Origin: Glandiceps talaboti
Lineage: Eukaryota > Hemichordata > Enteropneusta > Spengelidae
Assembly (NCBI RefSeq): GCF_964340395.1
Contig: NC_135550.1
Span: 13,918,408 to 13,982,407, forward strand
Length of the DNA stretch: 64,000 bases
Direction: 5' to 3'
The translations under genes were made by a program, and so were the position numbers. Positions 63,181-64,000 of this stretch are shown piece by piece. The notes below the pieces were generated by a model. The model was not told where the DNA came from. It did not search any database and was given only the letters and a program-made list of their open reading frames with translations. The first letter of the stretch is position 1. Every line of letters starts with the position of its first letter.

Positions 63181-63683
63181 GACTCCTTCCTGGTTACACA
63201 AATCATATCCTCTATTCAGTGTTAAGTATACAGCAAACAACTATAGTTGACAGCGTATGAGTTTGTAAAATGTTCTCATAAAACTTATCTTCATATAATA
63301 TTTCTAAATCTTGATGCATTAATTATCGTCTTTTTTGACAAAAAATGTACGTGTTTTGACAAAATTTCAACTTCAACAAATTCCTGCTCTATAGCATTAC
63401 TAGAATCATTTGTTGGAAAGGTATATTGAATTATTGAGCCAACTATTTACATCATTTACTGTATCTCCCCACTAGAGGGCATGATTTACTGGCAAGGTCT
63501 ATTGACTTGTCCCTTTCACCCATTTGTATCAATGGGTAGACTTGATTGACTCCCCTCGGTTTATAATAGTGTATACCGGTTCAGTTTTTTTTACACTTGT
63601 TTGGTACAGGGGTGGTGCGCGTGTATTCTGTCATGGGTACTTGAATAACCTGACCGATTTTGTTGGTTGTAGACGGTCAAACA

Positions 63684-63751
63684 TGGCGGCAGAGAGCTAT
63701 AAACATAATCTGAAAGTTTATATTTCTCTTATATGTCGTCCTTGCATATGA
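63684..63751 (+). CDS. weak candidate first exon or short upstream ORF
   Basis: ACATGGCGGCAGAG is a strong start-codon context and begins MAAESYKHNLKVYISLICRP and then CI and stop. A donor-like AAGGTAAGG follows the stop at 63752. It may be a 5' UTR exon with a short ORF, or chance. No domain recognised. Confidence 0.15.
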
Positions 63752-64000
63752 AGGTAAGGGTTGAAATATAATTTTAGAGTAGCTGTGCAAGTTTAATGAC
63801 ATCTATCAGGAGATGTCATATTTGTAAATAAGTGAACCCCGTCAGCTGGCACTTGTCAACTGAACTATCCCAAGCACGTGACGGCGTAAGCCGGTCATGA
63901 CTCCGGTGGAATCGACCGGGTCGCTCAATCAAGTCCACCCATTGCTCAACTTCACCAATATTGGGTACGATTCACTGGAAAGGCATGTTGATTCATCTTT

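Larger units (their letters stand above)
52796..64000. other. large non-coding stretch, probably Jagged upstream intron
   Basis: No cysteine-rich DSL or MNNL exon was found on the minus strand, and no other gene on either strand. Contents: C-run (54354-54369), A-runs (54577-54593, 54783-54814), G-run (58910-58927), a perfect short palindrome (58389-58415), (GACT)-type repeats (61240-61465) and a 44-bp minisatellite (62785-63180). Confidence 0.5.

Overview
This is a 64 kb AT-rich window of an invertebrate bilaterian nuclear genome. Coding exons are short and split by GT-AG introns, and the non-coding DNA is full of microsatellites, minisatellites, foldback/MITE elements and SINE-like repeats. 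The gene content fits a lophotrochozoan or an ambulacrarian (for example a hemichordate); the sequence alone does not decide between them. No bacterial, organellar or viral gene set was seen.

Three recognisable protein genes all lie on the minus strand. (1) 12815-13146 is the first coding exon of a FEZ1/FEZ2/UNC-76-type kinesin-1 adaptor; its remaining exons were not found to the left, so 102-12814 is probably mostly its first intron. (2) 19608-29596 is a complete nine-exon nuclear receptor with TWO consecutive DNA-binding domains followed by one ligand-binding domain (2DBD-NR). All splice phases agree and give a 690-residue protein with P-boxes CEACKK (DBD1) and CEGCKG (DBD2). (3) 37349-52795 holds 18 exons of a Jagged/Serrate-type Notch ligand, from the second half of EGF1 through EGF16, the cysteine-rich (VWC-like) region, the juxtamembrane region, the transmembrane helix and the cytoplasmic tail. 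Signal peptide, MNNL and DSL exons must lie beyond 52.8 kb and I could not find them up to 64 kb.

Minor coding material: a possible 3'-terminal exon of a plus-strand gene at the left edge (30-101), an unrecognised 83-codon ORF just upstream of the nuclear receptor start (29644-29895), and a frameshifted non-LTR reverse-transcriptase fragment (31271-31609).

Layout: 0-12.8 kb FEZ intron or intergenic DNA with SINE heads, a nested repeat insertion and minisatellites; 12.8-13.3 kb FEZ first exon and 5' flank; 13.6-14.15 kb a foldback element; 14.2-19.6 kb intergenic with GATT, ATGT and 38-bp arrays; 19.6-29.6 kb 2DBD-NR; 30.6-32.8 kb a cluster of foldbacks, including a MITE with a clean 9-bp target duplication nested in another foldback; 33-37.3 kb Jagged 3' UTR/downstream; 37.3-52.8 kb Jagged; 52.8-64 kb probable Jagged upstream intron.

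The most interesting points are the complete 2DBD nuclear receptor; the repeated occurrence of small tandem duplications that copy real splice junctions (four cases in two genes); two complementary ~180-bp GA/CT tracts bracketing a frame-neutral block of 11 Jagged exons; and a MITE whose loop carries a 27-bp copy of DNA from next to the nuclear receptor start.
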